NCBI GenBank assembly: GCA_021234155.1
Contig: JAJEKV010000171.1
Location: forward strand, 1 to 64,000
Length of the DNA: 64,000 bases
Direction of reading: 5' to 3'
Source of the DNA: Isoetes taiwanensis
Taxonomy: Eukaryota > Streptophyta > Lycopodiopsida > Isoetales > Isoetaceae
Positions 60,961-64,000 of this stretch are shown piece by piece. The notes under the pieces are model-generated. The model was given only the letters and a program-made list of their open reading frames with translations, made no database searches and had not been told where the DNA came from. Both the position numbers and the translations under genes were made by a program. Every line of letters starts with the position of its first letter. Within the stretch, counting starts at the first letter, position 1.

Positions 60961-62870
60961 TTTGTCCTTTTGCCTATCCATATGGTCCCAACTGCAAGGA
61001 TAAGCTTCTAGGTTAAATCGTTTGTTGCATGGGTACAAGCTTGATCTGATATGAGTACTCTTTAATTTAATGCTGGAACTTCCTTTTCACTAAACGTATT
61101 ATGTAGGGTGTTGATTATTTAAAGTATGACAATTGCTTTACTGATGGATCTAGGCTAGAAGTCCGATTGAATCGACATTGGTCATGTTCTTATAATTATT
61201 TATTATGAATGGGAGGCTATTGAAAAACACAGCTCAACTATAGCCCGGTGATGCATGATGCTCTACTTCAAACAAACCGATCCATTTTCTTTTCCATATG
61301 TGAATGGTAAGCATGCGATTTGTTGATGTGCAAATGTGCAAAGTAAGGTAGACTCATGAGATACATGCCACATGGGTGTACATGATCCTGATGCTTGAAG
61401 TAGATGGAGAGCAATTGAACATGCATCTCTATCCAGTCACAGGTAAATACAATCTTTTGTTACAACTGCCATAATTCAGATATTAAAGGCAATTTTGCTG
61501 CAATCTTAGAGTCTATTTCCACCTTAGAGAAGAATATAGCATGCAATATACAGACCAGAAACTCTGAACAAGAGTTCATATGCCACCTTAAAGGCTTCTC
61601 TATTACGAGATCTCATGTAGAACGGTACGGATAAATGAAAATATAAACATCTCAAAAGTCTAATAATGCATTCGTTTTGCATTTATTATGTTGATGCCAG
61701 CTCATGCATCAATATAAAGGATTGAACTTCTTGAGTAGATCGTTGATAATAAACTGATTGAATTTCCATTTTTTGTTATTCTTTGCTAAGTGTAGACTAG
61801 CGCCCAAGTATGCTATAACTTATGAAGATCAAAAGACTTTAAAGATATGGAAACTTTAAAGACATTTTTTACAGACATAGTCTACACCGCTCATGGACAG
61901 AAAATTAATAGTTAACATATAGATGAATAGTGGCAGACAATCCTGCAATCATTATGCAAATTTCGTTTTCAAATTTGCCTAATTTCACCATGCAAATAGC
62001 TCACATTTCACCATGCAAATAGCTCACATTTTTCGTTTTCAAATCTCGGTTATCGTAGCTTTTATTTTGATACAATCGATCCATTAATGCTGCGTAACTA
62101 TTGAACCTATCCCAAACCTATCCCATGGCCAAACATTGTGCATGAAGATTTAATCTTTGATGCTTTGCAAGCAGATCTTCTGAGAATACTAATACGAAAC
62201 CAAATTCATATATCAAATTCATGGCCAACATAGAAGAGCACGAAATGGAGACGATTCTGATTTATAATACAATGAAAACGTATGTTTCTGGAGTAACAAC
62301 ATATGACTATACGACTACAACCACATGATAATTGCTCTGAGGAGGGTCATTTTAACCCGATAAAGGCAGCGGTAGCGTTGCCACACTTGGCAGTGCACTC
62401 GTGGCTCCAGACTTGGCATATACTTGGAATATGCCAAAAACCCATATGAGCAAGGATTTGCCCCTTAGGGGCAACCCAAAAAGCGGGGTATATATATTGA
62501 ATGTATAATGGAAAGAGACGTAAACGTGATCTTTAAATATAATGAATCAATGAAATATTTTTTGATATTATGTTGACCTTATTTTGATATTTTGTTATCA
62601 CATTTTACACATTATAGATGCATATTTGCTAGGTATAATTGACTTATGCTTATTATAGGTGTATATAGGTGACCTTATAGGTGCATATTGACCTTAAACT
62701 AAGGTAAGAAATTAATGTTGACTTATAGATGCTCTAGATATATTCAAAAATATTGTCTTTGTAGAATTGTTTTATGGTGGTTAGAACTTTCGAAGAGATC
62801 CACTTGTCTGCCACATAGATATGTTCTAAATACCTCATGATGCCTCAGACAATTGTTGGGCACTGAGCTA
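60961..62870. other. Intergenic region
   Basis: No gene found. A 20-base phrase (TTTCACCATGCAAATAGCTC) is repeated in tandem near 61985-62030. A TATATATA stretch follows a GC-richer patch at 62350-62490. Confidence 0.4.
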
Positions 62871-63108
62871 GTGTTGGTCGCTGCGCGACTTTGCTTAAAT
62901 GATGGGAGGGATATACTGAGGGATAGAAACTCAACTCTAACCTAACTTGTGATAACTGGACCAGATGTGATATGACAACATCTTCCTGAGTGTTGGTAGC
63001 TGCGCGACTTTGCTTAAATGATGGGAGGGATATACTGAGGGATAGAAACTCAACTCTAACCTAACTTGTGATAACTGGACCAGATGTGATATGACAACAT
63101 CTTCCTGC
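62871..63108. repeat. 119-bp tandem duplication
   Basis: Units start at 62871 and 62990 with GTGTTGGT(C/A)GCTGCGCGAC and end CAACATCTTCCTG. They are almost identical, so the duplication is recent. Confidence 0.9.
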
Positions 63109-63840
63109 CCACCTCATCCATGTGACTATATAACCACATATCAATACATCATTTCATTCTGTATTACTTTCTTCACCATGCAACCTAGGGCTATGGGAAT
63201 AGAAAGACACCCTTCTCGTGTCCAGTACTTTGAGATGAGGATCAAAGCTGGTTCAACCAGTTCTCTTATAAGTTATAATGTCCAGTATATTATGAGATAA
63301 GGGTCGCTATCCTTGAAGAGGCGGGCAATGGCAGCAACAAAAACAATGTAACTTATTATACTCATTGTACAAACTGCAAAATGTGGTGATCTCATAATCT
63401 TGCAGATAGCTGTGTGTCTTTCTTGTTTTCTTCTGCCCACCTCATCCATGTGACTATATAACCACATATCGGGTTTTTCACCTCCTTAGTTTTCCACATT
63501 TCTTCAAAAAAACTATTCGTCCACTTTGTTATCTCCATCATTTCAATACATCATTTCATTTACGTATTACTTTCTTCACCATGCAACCTAGGGCTATGGG
63601 AATAGAAAGACACCCTTCGTGTCGATTACTTTGAAATGAGGATCGGGCTGGTTCAACCAGTTCTCTTATAAGTTATAATGTCGGTATATTATGAGATAAG
63701 AATTAAGCTATCCTTGAAGAGGCGGGCAATGGCGACAACAAAAACAATGTAACTTATTATACTCATTGTACAAAGCGCAAAATGTGATCTCATAATCCTC
63801 TGAGATAGGCTGTGTGTCTTTCTTGTTTCCTGCTTATGAC
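63109..63840. repeat. Larger tandem duplication (~330-400 bp units)
   Basis: The unit beginning CCCACCTCATCCATGTGACT at about 63109 recurs at 63434. The shared body (ATCATTTCATT...TCTTTCTTGTTT) occupies roughly 63149-63428 and 63548-63830. The second copy has a ~75-base insertion near its start. The differences fall largely at CAG/CTG words. Confidence 0.85.
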
Positions 63841-64000
63841 AGGGATACCTACTATAAACAATCTGTAACAAAAATCAAGAAGGGTCCTGTTGGAACTTTC
63901 ACAAAGTTGCAGCTTCAACAATTGAGGAGAAGCAAGCCCATGGGATGCACAGAACTACAACAATGTGCAAAGGGCTGTATATGCTCTATGAATACCAAGA

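Overview
The window looks like nuclear DNA of a land plant with a large, transposon-rich genome. A homosporous fern or another seed-free plant is my best guess. The grounds are a very long PLS-type pentatricopeptide repeat gene, EXORDIUM, BTB, U-box/ARM and proline-rich cell-wall genes or fragments, GT-AG introns, LTR elements with 5-bp target duplications, an LTR primer site matching plant initiator tRNA-Met, and several kinds of DNA transposon. Species assignment is inference. Genes that look intact are few: the PPR gene (16.7-20.4 kb), a BTB/POZ gene (23.9-24.6 kb, minus) and a six-exon gene of unknown function (32.0-33.9 kb). A short proline-rich protein gene (45.1-45.4 kb, minus) is nearly intact. 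Most other coding sequence is broken.

Layout. 1-3.9 kb is non-coding and locally rich in CGATCG-like words. 3.9-5.9 kb is a frameshifted transposase-like gene. 6.06-6.95 kb holds two paralogous ~80-codon minus-strand ORFs that share an identical TATA-to-ATG spacing. 7.4-12.9 kb is hairpin repeats followed by a long A-rich, strand-asymmetric stretch. 16.7-20.4 kb is the PPR gene. 25.3-29.6 kb is a minus-strand HUH/Rep-like gene cut in two by a complete but internally deleted LTR retrotransposon (26149-28893, duplication AAAGT). 30.2-31.8 kb holds a LINE tail, a pyrimidine tract and a U-box/ARM fragment. 32-34.8 kb is the six-exon gene with a LINE fragment in its first intron, followed by a 78-80 bp tandem array. 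35-41.9 kb is mostly AT-rich and empty apart from LINE pieces. 42-43.7 kb is a dead hAT transposase.

47.6-54.1 kb is a 6.5-kb DNA transposon with readable ends and a GTTC duplication. It carries a multi-exon DDE-like transposase gene and a convergent multi-exon accessory gene. It sits in one copy of a tandem duplication whose other copy, next door, preserves the empty site. 55.3-57.5 kb is an EXORDIUM-like gene broken by a 1,578-bp solo LTR (duplication CCTGT). 59.4-61.0 kb is a minus-strand gene resembling bacterial amino-methyltransferases (DIPYG before FSCSGT), bracketed by GTATAAATTTATAC palindromes. 62.9-63.9 kb consists of recent tandem duplications.

The most notable points are the bounded 6.5-kb transposon with its accessory gene, the HUH-like and methyltransferase-like genes in a plant background, the small paralogous ORF pair, and a consistent pattern in which recent duplicates differ where one copy has CAG or CTG. 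That last pattern may reflect methylation-dependent base-calling error rather than evolution, and it affects how the frameshifts should be read.
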